Origin: Isoetes taiwanensis
Taxonomy: Eukaryota > Streptophyta > Lycopodiopsida > Isoetales > Isoetaceae
Assembly (NCBI GenBank): GCA_021234155.1
Contig: JAJEKV010000137.1
Span: 184,001-248,000, forward strand
Reading direction: 5' to 3'
DNA length: 64,000 nt
Shown: positions 45,843 to 56,789 of the stretch, piece by piece
How positions within the stretch are numbered: position 1 is the stretch's first letter
Layout: each line of letters begins with the position of its first letter
Made by a program: the position numbers and the translations under genes
The notes under the pieces: generated by a model
Database searches by the model: none
Told to the model about the DNA's origin: nothing
Seen by the model: the letters and a program-made list of their open reading frames with translations, nothing else

Positions 45843-48219
45843 TCCACCACTATTTTAGATATTCGGTACTTAAAAGGATGCGACCACTAAAATTAAGGGG
45901 ATACCTCTAGCATAGCGGTACTATTCAAGGTCTATGGGGCCCATAGTTACCGGGATTAAGAGGAAGCTACTGCTATACCCCTCCACTCTGTCACTTGCAG
46001 GAAGGGTGGAGATAGCAAACTCGGTTATAGAAAGCACACATATTTAGTTTTCCTCAGCTATTGTGGCAGACAAGAACTCTTACAAACAAATAGAAATAGC
46101 AATCAGGAAATTTATCTGGCAACGTAAGCACAAAGTGGCTTGGGCAGATCTCATCAAACCAGAAGCAAAGGTGGCCTCGGCGGTAAGGATTTGTTTCTTG
46201 AGGCCCAAGCTCTAGGCTGCCAAGATAATATCTGAGGGCCATATATGCCACATCCCCCTCACCAGCTCTGAAGCTAATTAGATATTGGGTGGAAGAATCC
46301 CATCCTGAAGGCAGTAAGGCACTTAAGCACAGGCTTCCTGACTCAGCCTTCTTTCAGCTCGTGCCATGCTCCAATACTTCCCCTATTCTAAGAAGAATGC
46401 TCCAAGCTTGGAATCAGGGCATCCCTATGCTATAGGCCACCAAATATAGATGCTAGGTGTAGGGACATAAACATATTCTAGCACCACCCTTGGCCCACGA
46501 GATAGTTGGATGCTTGGCCCTTCAACATCCATAAAATACATGCAATGGTACATGGCGAGAATTCACACTTTTGGGGACTTAAGATGTGAGGATGGCAATA
46601 AATGGACTACTTGGGCTGAAATAAAAGCAAAGCTAAAGGGATCAGCTTTGGACAAGCTGATTTTCAAAGAAGATTATTAGTGCAGTCGGTAATCATGAGG
46701 AATTAGGCTTTGCTATTTCAAATAATTGGAGTCGAATAATAAGGAGACATACACAGTCAAAGAAATATACACTGCTCTCCTAGAAACTAAACAATCGAGA
46801 GCATGTGCCTTATGCCCGGGGGATTCACCTTTCATTTGCGTATAACCCATGAGAGTTCAACGGAGGGGTGTTTTCTGGACCATTTGCGTACGTATACTTA
46901 GGGGTTGAGGGTGTTTTTTGGCACTGATCTGGAGCAATATCTATATACATAGGGGTCAAATTGCCTTTTGAAAATGTGTATACAAGGGGGTTTTGCTACC
47001 CTCCGAACGCAGATGCCATACCCCCTTTATGTATAAGTGCATCCCACGGGGCCTTATGGCCTTGTGGAGAAAATACCCTGGCTACTGTATGTGCAAAGGG
47101 TTGGCAGAATTATGGAGCTCTCAAGATAAACATCTTCAGATGGATCCTACTGCATCAAAGCCTCCAAACAAATTCTTTGAGATCCAAATATGACACTAAT
47201 GTCTCCAAATTGTGTCTTCTTGGATGTGGCATGATTGAAAATTCTAATCATGTCTTCTTGTGTCCAAAAATAGCTGAAATTTGGACCTGGACTTCTCAAC
47301 TCAATTTGGGGGCTCCTGGAAATCTCTTAGAATTTCTAAATGGAAATTCCAGAATAGTGAATATTTGCAGAATCTTGACTTGTTGGATTATCTGGAAACA
47401 CAGGAATTTGATTGCCATTGAAGGAAAAAATTTGAACGCCTTGGATCAAAGCTAAATTTTTAAATCTGTTACAGGATACTGCTACAACCCACAAAATTAT
47501 TAAAGGGGCTAAGTATGATAAAGCTTGGGATAGAATTGGCAGATTTCAGGGTTTGTATCATTTTTTTATCATAATTCTAACTGATGTTAATGGTGTGCTG
47601 CACAGATCATCAGAGGAGGATACAGAAAGTTGGAGCTCCACCCAGGGGATCAGATCACCTGGGGATAGTGGAGGAGATGCCCATGGCTGTAGTTGCCGAG
47701 AATTGCATCCTGCTCAAACAGAAACTCATACATGCTCTGGCAATTAAAAAGCTGTTGGACAGGCATGCTGTATGGAGGTACAATGGGCTCAAACCACTCT
47801 TCCGAGCCTTATTTCACCATTGGCAACAAAGAAGAGAAGCCTGGGTGCTCATGATGCTGGACTTCACTTCTTGTAGTGTTCAAGAGTTGGATGATATGCT
47901 CAATATATTCAGCAACACTAGCGTAGCTGATTTATCTCTGCAAAATCTGATTGAAGCTAACAACTAGATATTTTTGTTATTCTATATACGACGGCTTATG
48001 GACATCTAGCTAGTTATGGACCTTGTATTGTCAAGAGCCAGCCATCTTTTTTGCATGACTAATTTTGGGATTATCTTAAGGTTATGCTTTACACCCCCTA
48101 CTATGGGTGATCAATCTGTTTTGTATAGTAGGACTCCTATGGAGTCTTGTTACACTCATATGTATCTATTTTAACTATGAATATAAAAGCCACCTTGCCT
48201 TCAAAAAAAAAAAAAAAAG
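45843..48219 (+). mobile_element. 5'-truncated LINE nested in the hAT gene
   Basis: Begins after GGAAT (45838-45842) and ends in a 16-A tail (48203-48218) followed by GGAAT (48220-48224), a short target duplication. Across it the hAT protein reads WNNWN to NDSKTVDAKT. Coding remnants are a LINE reverse-transcriptase C-terminus. Truncation at the 5' end, a poly-A tail and the TSD are the standard outcome of target-primed reverse transcription. Confidence 0.85.
45940..47967 (+). pseudogene. LINE ORF2 C-terminal half with zf-RVT
   Basis: Degenerate frames give LSLAGRVEIANSVIEST (about 45998), YKQIEIAIRKFIWQRKHKVA (about 46083) and LIKPEAKGGLGGKDLFLEAQ (about 46150), the post-RT segment of plant LINEs. 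A clean frame at 46961-47455 has the zinc-binding domain: LKINIFRWILLHQSLQTN, then CLLGCGMIENSNHVFLC and IAEIWTW. A further 127-codon frame at 47584-47967 belongs to the tail or 3' UTR. The YADD part of RT is missing because of 5' truncation. Confidence 0.8.
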
Positions 48220-49034
48220 GGAATGATAGCAAGACTGTTGATGCAAAAACTGTTCAGAAGTATATTCTAGATCCTACCACATTTCCTTCCTTTATTCTCA
48301 TGGTTCAAATAATGGAGCCACTCTATCGCGTACTACGTTTAACTGACATAGAGGGTTGCACCATTGGCTTATTATATGAATTCATGGACAGGTGTGAAAA
48401 AGTGATGATGGACAAAATTCTGATTTGGATAACGGGACAAGTAAGTGCAATTTCTATTTTTTTTTTTTTTAATTGTTTAGATAGTCTGAATGTAGGGTAG
48501 GTTGTAGAAATTTTGTTAGAGTTATTGATTTAGTGCAAAAGCAGTCGATCTGGGCCCTACTTGGATCTGCCATTGGTGGCCGGTTTTGCGACCATTTTCT
48601 TTGGTTGCAACATACTTGATTGGAAAGGTTTTATAACAACTAATATCTTGGATTGATTTATTCAATGTCTTTTTTTTTTTTTTTTTGCTAGGTATGATCA
48701 AGTGTTGGCCTTGTTTGAAAAACGTTGGACATGGTTTAAACAGCCAATACATATTGTTTCACATCTCTTGCATCCTTTATTGAGACGTGAAAGCTCAATC
48801 GTTCCTCCTGTGCTAATGGAAGGTATGATACAATATATTAGTGTAGTGTACAATGTGGACGAGAGTGCCAAATTGTTAGAACAATTTGATGCTTTCCGTA
48901 ATAATGCTTCATCGATGTTTATGTCATCTTTGGCACAAACTGAGAATTATCAAGCGAGGCCAGTTTCATGGTGGGAACATTTCGGAGGTCATACACCTGA
49001 GTTGCAAAGGTTGGCCCTTCGAGTGCTATCACAG
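48220..49034 (+). pseudogene. hAT transposase, C-terminal exons
   Basis: Exon 48220-48440 reads NDSKTVDAKTVQKYIL, PTTFPSFILMVQIMEPLYRV and LRLTDIEGCTIGLLYEFMDR. An intron of about 250 bp (GTAAGT at 48441, TTGCTAG at 48685-48691) has a polypyrimidine tract. Exon 48692-49034 reads YDQVLALFEKRWTWFKQPIH, MFMSSLAQTENYQARPVSWW and EHFGGHTPELQRLALRVLSQ, then GTTAGT. This is the hAT C-terminal region just before the dimerisation exon. That exon (the usual CERNWS motif) is not found downstream, so the gene is 3' truncated. These exons are the best preserved part. Confidence 0.85.
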
Positions 49035-49125
49035 GTTAGTGGTACTTAGTTGATTTATTTTGATATATTAAGCAGGCTTTCATTAATTGGAGAAAATAAC
49101 GCAATTTTGAGAATTTTAAGCATAC

Positions 49126-49330
49126 CTAATTTGCTCAAGCACCAATACTTTCACCTACTTCTCGAGCCCAAGATACATGAGGTCACATGATTATGCGTTA
49201 CACTTGTATGTGTATGTGATACTTGTACAAGCTCAATAATGGCGCTACAATCTACACCAATAATTCACATCAATAATTTTACTTCACTATAAAAGCAGTT
49301 CCATTCGGTGGTAGAGGGCATTCATCTCCC
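49126..49330 (+). promoter_or_regulatory. Promoter of tandem small ORF 1
   Basis: Contains CACTATAAAAGCAG (TATA at 49288-49294), 37-43 bases before the ATG. From GCTCAATAATGGCGCTACA (about 49224) to the ATG it matches the promoter of ORF 2 with only a handful of differences. A looser match extends upstream to about 49128. Confidence 0.6.
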
Positions 49331-49570
49331 ATGGCTTCCTTCCCTCCTCGTCCGAAGCACATCCGATCCATCAAGTGCTACATGAGCTACAATGATATGT
49401 GTGAATGCGTGAGAAATGGTGTCAATCTTGATCCATAGCTGCAGTCCAAAGCAGATGATCCTGCGAGTGGTTGCAGGAAGCTCATTCGTGTTGTGGTCCA
49501 CCTTTATTGGCTTCCTGATCAGGAGATCTATGGTGAATACCATCACCTCGGTGGTGTTGATGATGAGTGA
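49331..49570 (+). pseudogene. Small tandem ORF 1, 79 codons, one in-frame TAG
   Basis: Starts in CCCATGG context and ends GGVDDE-TGA. It is colinear with the ORF at 49952, sharing KC.MSYND, LDP, LQSKA, HL.WLP and GVDDE, and Cys at 16, 26 and 48. Codon 36 (49436-49438) is TAG where the paralogue has TAC (Tyr). That stop makes it a pseudogene unless it is a base error. No signal peptide or known domain. Function unknown. Confidence 0.55.
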
Positions 49571-49744
49571 TTCGGTGATGACTTGTGTACCTGTTAAGGA
49601 TATAATAATGATATATGAGCACTTCTAAAGTATGTAAGGATGTATAAGCATAATCAATATTATGTGAAATTTCGAACCTGAGTAATTTGTAAGGGTGTGC
49701 TCTTCGACCTCCACTTTTTCTGCAAGCAGTCCCTACTTTCAATC

Positions 49745-49951
49745 ACACGTAAATTACTCAAGCACAAATACTTTTACCTTAATAAAATCCGAGATACAAA
49801 GCATGTATCCATACAAAATATGCATTATACTTGTACGTGACTCTTATACACGCTCAATAATGGCGCTACAGTCTACCCCAATAATTCACATCAATAATTT
49901 TACTTCACTATAAAAGCAGCTCCATTCGAAGCTAGAGGTCATTCATCTCCC
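49745..49951 (+). promoter_or_regulatory. Promoter of tandem small ORF 2
   Basis: CACTATAAAAGCAG again (TATA at 49909-49915), 37-43 bases before the ATG, inside a stretch from about 49849 nearly identical to 49224-49310. Conservation of the TATA-to-ATG spacing in both copies supports a real pol II core promoter. Confidence 0.6.
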
Positions 49952-50194
49952 ATGGATTATTTGCCTTCTTCTGTTCACTACATCGAGGCGACCAAGTGCT
50001 CAATGAGCTACAATGATCTTGTCGGTTGCCAAGATAGGGGTATTCTTCTTGATCCCTACCTGCAATCCAAAGCTAATGGTGCTGAGATTCGTTGCCCTGG
50101 GCTAATTTGTGTTATGATCCACCTCATTTGGCTTCCTGAGCGCAATAGCTATGAGATATCAGGGATCACACCAGCAGGTGTTGATGATGAATGA
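49952..50194 (+). CDS. Small tandem ORF 2, 80-aa protein of unknown family
   Basis: An uninterrupted frame begins MDYLPSSVHYIEATKCSMSY and ends PAGVDDE. It has Cys16, Cys26, Cys48 and Cys53 and a hydrophobic stretch LICVMIHLIWLP (about 51-62), too short for a confident membrane span. There is no N-terminal signal peptide. About 43% of residues are identical to the neighbouring copy by my count, lower than the identity of the promoters. It lies between the truncated hAT gene and a DUF7869-like relic, so it may be a transposon passenger. I do not recognise it. The evidence for a gene is the paired copy, the TATA spacing and the good ATG context. Confidence 0.5.
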   Translation: MDYLPSSVHYIEATKCSMSYNDLVGCQDRGILLDPYLQSKANGAEIRCPGLICVMIHLIWLPERNSYEISGITPAGVDDE

Positions 50195-50334
50195 ATCACC
50201 TGTTCAGCATTGTATAGTGTAAGAGCTCTTGTGTTAAGATGATGAAAATCACGAGCATAATGAATAATAACTAGTCTATTGTACCTTGCATGTTATATAT
50301 GATATAGTAATTACGTAAAAGATTATTGCATAAT

Positions 50335-52180
50335 TCAAAAGTTCTCATCATCGTCGTTAGCTTCTTTAGCCACTAATTCTTGCAACTGAGCCCCCACACT
50401 ATTGGGGATCACCACTAACAACGGCTTTGGTCTCTGTAGTCCAACCGTAGTATTGTTTTCAAATGTTGGTAGTGTGGCGGTCATTGGGATTGGGTCTCCA
50501 CTTCTTGCTCCGGCAATCCCTATCTTGCATTGCATATGAGGTTCCCTTCGGCAGCAAGGCTCAAGCGAAGAGAGAAACACCTCTTAAGTAATGAGGGAGA
50601 TTAGGGTCCTCTATTGGGTCCTCTTAAGAAGGCCATCCACGTCGGGAAGTTATCATGTGGCCTGATTAGCAAGAGCATTCCTTTATCGACATCTTGGTAG
50701 GGGCTTCGAATATTTCAAAGCTGGGTTCTTGGGTCTGCACCGAAAAGGCCCTACATAGTGAGATGCTTCAATGTGCTCATCCACCAATATGTTTTCGGGT
50801 TCTTCAATGCATTTTTGCACGGTGTTGGGCTAGAAATCCTAAATGGCACTCTCTGGGGCTGAACGTCCCCAAGCACTTTCGCAACAAGGTGGACCAGGTA
50901 GTCAATAACTTCATTCATATATGTGTTGGACCATGAGTTATGCCCGACTCTAGAAATAGCTGCCCAATGCATCATGTACTTGGCAATAGAAGATCTCAAT
51001 GCACCTATATCTTCAAGCTCCCATATGGCTGCCACGACCTTAGGTGACCACATGGAATCGTTAGGTAAACCACAGGCATCCTCTTCCACATCCCGATTCC
51101 CTTTTTAAGGGAGCCACTCCCCATGCCACGGCCTCATCTTGTAGAACATTGAGGCCATCCATTCTGCAGAACTTGAAGAATAGAGGTTCAAATGACCACA
51201 TGAACGGTCCTTCTTATCGTGGATAAACCCTTCACGAATACCTTCCAATTAGGAACCTTCGACACAAGGTAGTGGAAGGAGACTTGGAACTACACCGCAC
51301 AAGAGTTGTATAAGCTCGGAATAGTCAAATGCATCCCATCTTCTCATTAGAGTAGAGTAGTTTCCAAAGAGGGCATCTATGTCATCGTGGGTATGTCCAA
51401 CCATCATGAATCCCACCTGCACTTGCTCAAGACACTAACCAAACCAAGTATGACAAGTAAGAGAAAATATATTTCTTGTTTTGACCCTCGAACAATTGTC
51501 TAGTTGCAAGTAAAGCCTCCTCTAGGCAACGTTTTTGGTACCATAGGGCACGCGTGAAAGGAGGCAAAAAATCATTTTCTAGTGCCATTTACCATTTTTT
51601 GTCCTCGGGGCATCCGGTGTTTAAAAATTACTCCACCCGGCTTTCGGGGCCGATCTATATCTCTCAAATGGCCCCAATTGTCCTCGATTTATTCTCTAGT
51701 GTTTTGAAGGTATGATTCAAGGATCCCACATGAAAAAATTAGAATCATCGAGCCAAGGAGGTCGGTCGCGGTGGCCCAAGGCACCTATACCATGCCCGTG
51801 CATGAGAGCACTGTAACACTCACCTTCAATCGTTCACCCCTCCACAGAGACTTTGCTAGCTTTTCTAGAGCGAGGAACCATGGTCTTATTCCACGATCCA
51901 TCTTGTCATGTATAATGGTTAAAAGCGTGCTTTCCGGGGAGATCTATGGAGAATGAGCTCTCGGGGATCAATAAAGCTCTCTACATGAAATCTGGGCGTC
52001 ATATGTGATTTACTCTCCATTGCAGAGTTCCTTCTTTCATTTGGATCTACGGTCTTAGCAAGCTTTTCCTTTATGACAATACGGTTGTTACACTTAGAAA
52101 ATGCTATCCTCTTAGCTATTGCCACCTCTCGAATGATTCTCTTTCCATCCAGGATGAAAAGGACGATGGAGAAATATGCT
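50335..52180 (-). pseudogene. VGHTHxDID-type (DUF7869-like) transposon protein remnant
   Basis: Minus-strand frames in order: KAYFSIVLFILDGKRIIREV and AIAKRIAFSKCNNRIVIKEK (about 52170-52060), then VQVGFMMVGHTHDDIDALFG (about 51370-51430), NYSTLMRRWDAFDYSELIQL, EEDACGLPNDSMWSPKVVAA (from 51089), KGMLLLIRPHDNFPTWMAFL (about 50620-50680) and an acidic end NDDDENF (50335). The VGHTHxDID...F motif is characteristic of DUF7869-type proteins of plant and animal transposons. Frame changes and stops occur throughout. The 12-kb repeat copy B begins within about 100 bp upstream in this gene's direction. Confidence 0.55.
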
Positions 52181-54059
52181 TTACTGTCATCATCTGTATG
52201 CAGTGTATCTATTTCCTAGTGTATATCCTTCTTAGTCAAGGCGAGAAGGTAGCCTCTTTACCAATGCTCGCATCTTGAAATTAAAAGATTAAAAAACCAT
52301 TTAATTCTATGGTCCAACAATACACAACAACATTGCAAGCAAGAAATCGGCCAATTCTCAACATTACCTTCGATGAACATCTTGTTTTTAGATTTTTACA
52401 TTATTGTAGATTTTTGAGATTTATTTTAAGATTTTTTTCTTTTGCGTTCGGTACATATGAAAAATGTTTAAAACAGTTGTATGTTCCCAAGTAGAGAGAG
52501 AGAGTATATTTGTGTGAATCCAATGTTGATTAGTTTTTCTTGAGCCCAGTTTAGAATCTTGATTAGGTCCAACAGAATAGCATGATGGTTCAAAGTTGGA
52601 ATTGAATTAAAAGATTTAAAACCTAGGATTGGTTGTTTTTGTTAGGCTAGGAGTTTCTCATATACACTAAAACACGATGAAAAGCATATGAATATTGGAA
52701 ATTATAGGGTGAAAAGTATGGGTTTATCTTAACTATTGTCCAAGTGTAGAAAAATTTTCAACAAAATCTTCTTTAAGATAAACACATGCTTTCAACAATA
52801 TAGTGTAGAAAAATTTTCAACAAATACATACTTTGGCTGGCTGTGCCTCAATTAAGTTAGCCTAGCAAATTAACCACGGGCTCAGCCAATTCTTATGGAA
52901 ATTATATAGCAATTCTAAATGCCTAGTTTCAAAACATGACAACGAAAATGCAAATTTGTGTAAGAGGTGCAAGATGAAAACTGATAATTACAAAATTAAC
53001 TTCTAAACAACTTGATGACAAAATATAAAAACCTGTGTATTATCTTTTAGGACAAACAAATGCTTATTTTAATGGACAAACATGTAACTTAAAAGCATTG
53101 GGGAGAACCACATAAAGCCAATCAAATAATCTTACAATAAAGTGCGCGTGAAGCAAAACAAGGACTACAATCTATGCAATACAAATCGTAACGTGCTTAA
53201 CTCATATTAAATTGCTAACAAACCATATCCAACTACATAATCAAATCTACAATTTCGTAATGTGATCTAAGCCTCATGAATTTAAGTTCTCGAGGTAACG
53301 AGAGGATCCGGTGATAAAAGAACCAATAAACAATTATCAACCGTAATCTTTTGCACCATCGAGTTATCCAAAGAATTCTCTTAAAATGTCACCACACCAT
53401 TAAGAGCATCACGATTCACTAGCAGACTAGAAGAATGCACATATCTCGCTTTGTACAAATACAACAAAATTAACGCAACTTACCCATTTCAGATGCTAGA
53501 ATCAGTTACAATACCACGAGTTTGTCGCAAAGTCTGTCTGCTGAGTACCATAGAAGCTATTGATGATGCAACACCCAAGGTAATTTTTAACTAGCTTGAG
53601 TAGAGCTTATTATTTCTAGCTATATCCTTCACTATTACGCTATCCGACAGATGCATATAATAGTGTTAAGCAAATTATTTCGTACAGAGTTGTACCATGC
53701 ATGGGCCACAGTATAGATCTAAGACAGTAATTGCCAAGTGACAAGCACTACTATGATTTCTAAGGTCTATTATTTTTCCTCTTCCAAAGGGCATTTCCAC
53801 CGCAAAAATAAAAAGGGTACTTTGGCCTAACCCGAACGGGTTTTCGGAACTTGTGCGCGTTGACTTCGGCTAAGATTATAAACCTCCCTAAGATGGGCAT
53901 CGGGCCGTGTCAAGAAAACCGATCGTTATTTCTAAGACTTCATCCTTTCTTTTGCCTCTTTCAGACAAGGAATCAAAGACTAAAATTTAGCTATTTATTA
54001 GATGTACTACACTGCTATTGTGAATAACAAAATAATAAGGAAGCAATCTCCAAACGCCC

Positions 54060-54890
54060 CAGCCTAAAGGATAAATCTTTTAGAAGATGTAACGCATAAA
54101 AATGGCCTACGATATCGCTAAGATCTCCAATGTGCTTTTTGCCGTGCACATTCAAACTCTAATACCTTGACAATTCTTTTTTCTAGTTCTGAGCCACCCG
54201 CAATGCACTTTTGTGAGTTCACGCGGAAAGACATGTTTTGAAGCCAATAGGTTACCTTCTTGTAGCAAGATGGTTGTAAATCCATTTCCTTCCCAAGATT
54301 ATTCTCTCAAACCAAGATAGTGGTGGCCCGATGTCTATATCCTCATCCCCGACATTATCCATCGAATTTCGTTCACTTTCACCAACAAAGTTTCCAGATT
54401 AGATCTATTGCGTCCCCGGGTCCATTCTCAAAATGCAGTTAATCATCAAAATATTATAAAATGGACCATGGTAACTCTTGGACTTCCACGACACCACATC
54501 GAGCACAAAATTCTTAACATTTAGCCTTTAAATATGTACACTTTTACAAGAGATGGGTTCTAAGATTACAAGAGTCTCTTAGGTACAATCACGCCACTTT
54601 AATATCATCCATTCAAACCTGCTTTCAAAAGCATCGGCATGCAATATATGTGGAGTGGCTTAATTCGTGAGTACAGACTTACTTGATGGTGAATATTTTC
54701 CTTTTGTAAAATATACAAAGCTTGAGGATAGACTCTTGGGCTTGTCGCAAAACGCTCGTGATTCTTTAATTTGCGAGTAACTTGTCCTCCCTATATTCTC
54801 CAAATACATGTCGCAAGGTGCTCTTGTTCCAAATTTTAAGATCTCATTCATGGATTTCAATTGCATATCCAATGTCACCGAATAATGGGA
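54060..54890 (-). pseudogene. Coiled-coil, tail-anchored protein fragment (copy B)
   Basis: Counterpart of 31045-31901. The 54660-54917 frame still reads LDMQLKSMNEILKFGT and YFTKGKYSPSSKSVL, but the exon frames are disrupted by more indels than in copy A, and the last exon with the membrane segment no longer has an open frame. Confidence 0.5.
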
Positions 54891-55999
54891 AGAAAAGATA
54901 TTATCTTTCTTTTGCACCGATCACTGCTGATGCTTATAAGATACTTTATCACAAGATAATATCCGACTCCAATATTGTTGAGTTCATAACTGCTGAACAA
55001 CCTCAATCAAGCTATCATGGACATTCATAACACCATCCCCGCAGCATTGAAACATTGCTTAAAAAAGAATGTTACTTGAGACCAACCTAAATGCCTAAAA
55101 ACCCTTGGACACAAATTTTTCACACCATAACCCCGCCGGCACTCAAGGCTAGACTGTGGCTTACATGGATCATCACGGAGGTCTCGCTTACTTTATAGGC
55201 CTCTGTCAAAAGCACACCATAAGAGTTACTTCGCAACCACACCGTATAAGATTTACTTTTGCAAAGGGATTTTTAATCTTGGCCATAAATAGGTTAAATT
55301 TTAACATTCTTAGGATGATCTTCGTTGAAACAGACTTCTTCCCTCTTTTCCTTCCAAAGCCACGAAATACCAAGACTCAAGAATGCAAACTTATTGTAAG
55401 AATATCGCGTAGATCCCCGAAGGTAAAGCTTCGATCTCCATCCCCAGTTCACGGGTCTATAGTGGCAAAGAATCTGGATGGAACTTCGGATACATGAGAC
55501 TTGGTCAATCAGATAATCGCATTTATAGAATCGGTTAACTACAAAGGGTGTCTTGATTGGATCTAAACTAAGAAACAGTCGATTTACGGTAGCACTTTAG
55601 AACGAAAAATTGAGATGGAGCCTTTCCTCCAGCGATAATCAAGTCATTGTGGAAATCTGAAGAGCCATCTTTAAATTTGGAGGATTTTCCGAAAATTGTT
55701 ACAAACCCAAACATGGGGCTTTTGCTCCGTTGAAAATCCATGTTGCACTGGAGCCTAAGACCAAACTATAGCTCCCTAAAATTAGTGCTTTCAAATCGGG
55801 GCGTTCTATTGTAGATAATTCCATTAGAATTCTGCCGGACGACACTAGGCTGAGATGGCACAAAGCCAAACGAAATCACTTTCCTTAGCATTCTCGTTGC
55901 ATGCACCTATTTTGAGCTATGGGACGAAGCCAAGATTGTTTCCATGTGTCGCGTGATTAGCATCGGCCCCTTTGTAAAACCAGAAGATATCGCTTCCAC

Positions 56000-56214
56000 C
56001 CGCCCCATTCGCCCATTTCGTACTTGATCTTCAAAATATTTCATGTTGAAGAAGAATCCTCGACTTTTGCTCCAACTCGGCAGTGCAAGTTCTAAGCTGG
56101 AAAGGAGGGATTCCAAGCTTGAGAAAGAGAAGACTTATTTATGAATCTGCTTTTAAATTCTCCCTTCCAGAATCAAGAATGAGGGAAGACGAGCTCCGCA
56201 TCGAGGGAAGACAT
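56000..56214 (-). pseudogene. TOPLESS-related N-terminal fragment (copy B)
   Basis: ATG at 56214-56212 gives MSSLDAELVF in one frame, then the frame breaks within the LisH motif. Exon 2 reads GFFFNMKYFEDQV and later SGFTK (frame 55907-56116). More damaged than copy A except at the start, where copy A lacks a base. Confidence 0.75.
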
Positions 56215-56789
56215 CGCTAGGGCCACCGTGAGTTGCGATCAGCAAAGGAATTGAGAGGCCGTGCCATAACAAATAACCGAGTTTCCAAAAATACTGCCGG
56301 GCAAATATTTCAAAGGAGTTACTAAGGGCTTGTAAGACATTTTCTAGAAGCTCAAAATGAACTGTATGGCATTTCTAGAAGCTCGATTAAATCGGTGGTG
56401 GAAAATGGAAAACCAGGAAAACAAGACATACCCTCTCAGTTTTGCTGCGATTTGACATGTAATCGGGTGAAAAGAAAAAGCGTGCTTTTAACACCCAGGA
56501 AACATTTCGATGAAGTATGGCGATAGCCATCGAGCTTTAAGAGAAGCGTGAAAAAAATCTACATAAATTTACAAGCAAAGTGCGAGATTGGCCCCTGATA
56601 CTTATGAAGCATTAATAAAATTTCAAAAAAAAAATGGCACATGTTTACGTTCTCAAATCAAATGGCGGTAATGGCTTTAATTATTACATTTAATATTGAC
56701 GATTAAATCCAGCCCAAATTTGATCTAGCACATTCTAGGGCTCGGATCAAAAGCCCCCAAATCAAGGGGTCATTTGAGGTGGTCATTTG

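Noticed and set aside
49128-49570. Reading the small tandem ORFs as exons of the hAT gene
   Set aside because: They have their own TATA, ATG and stop, are duplicated as units, and lack the hAT dimerisation motif expected after 49034.
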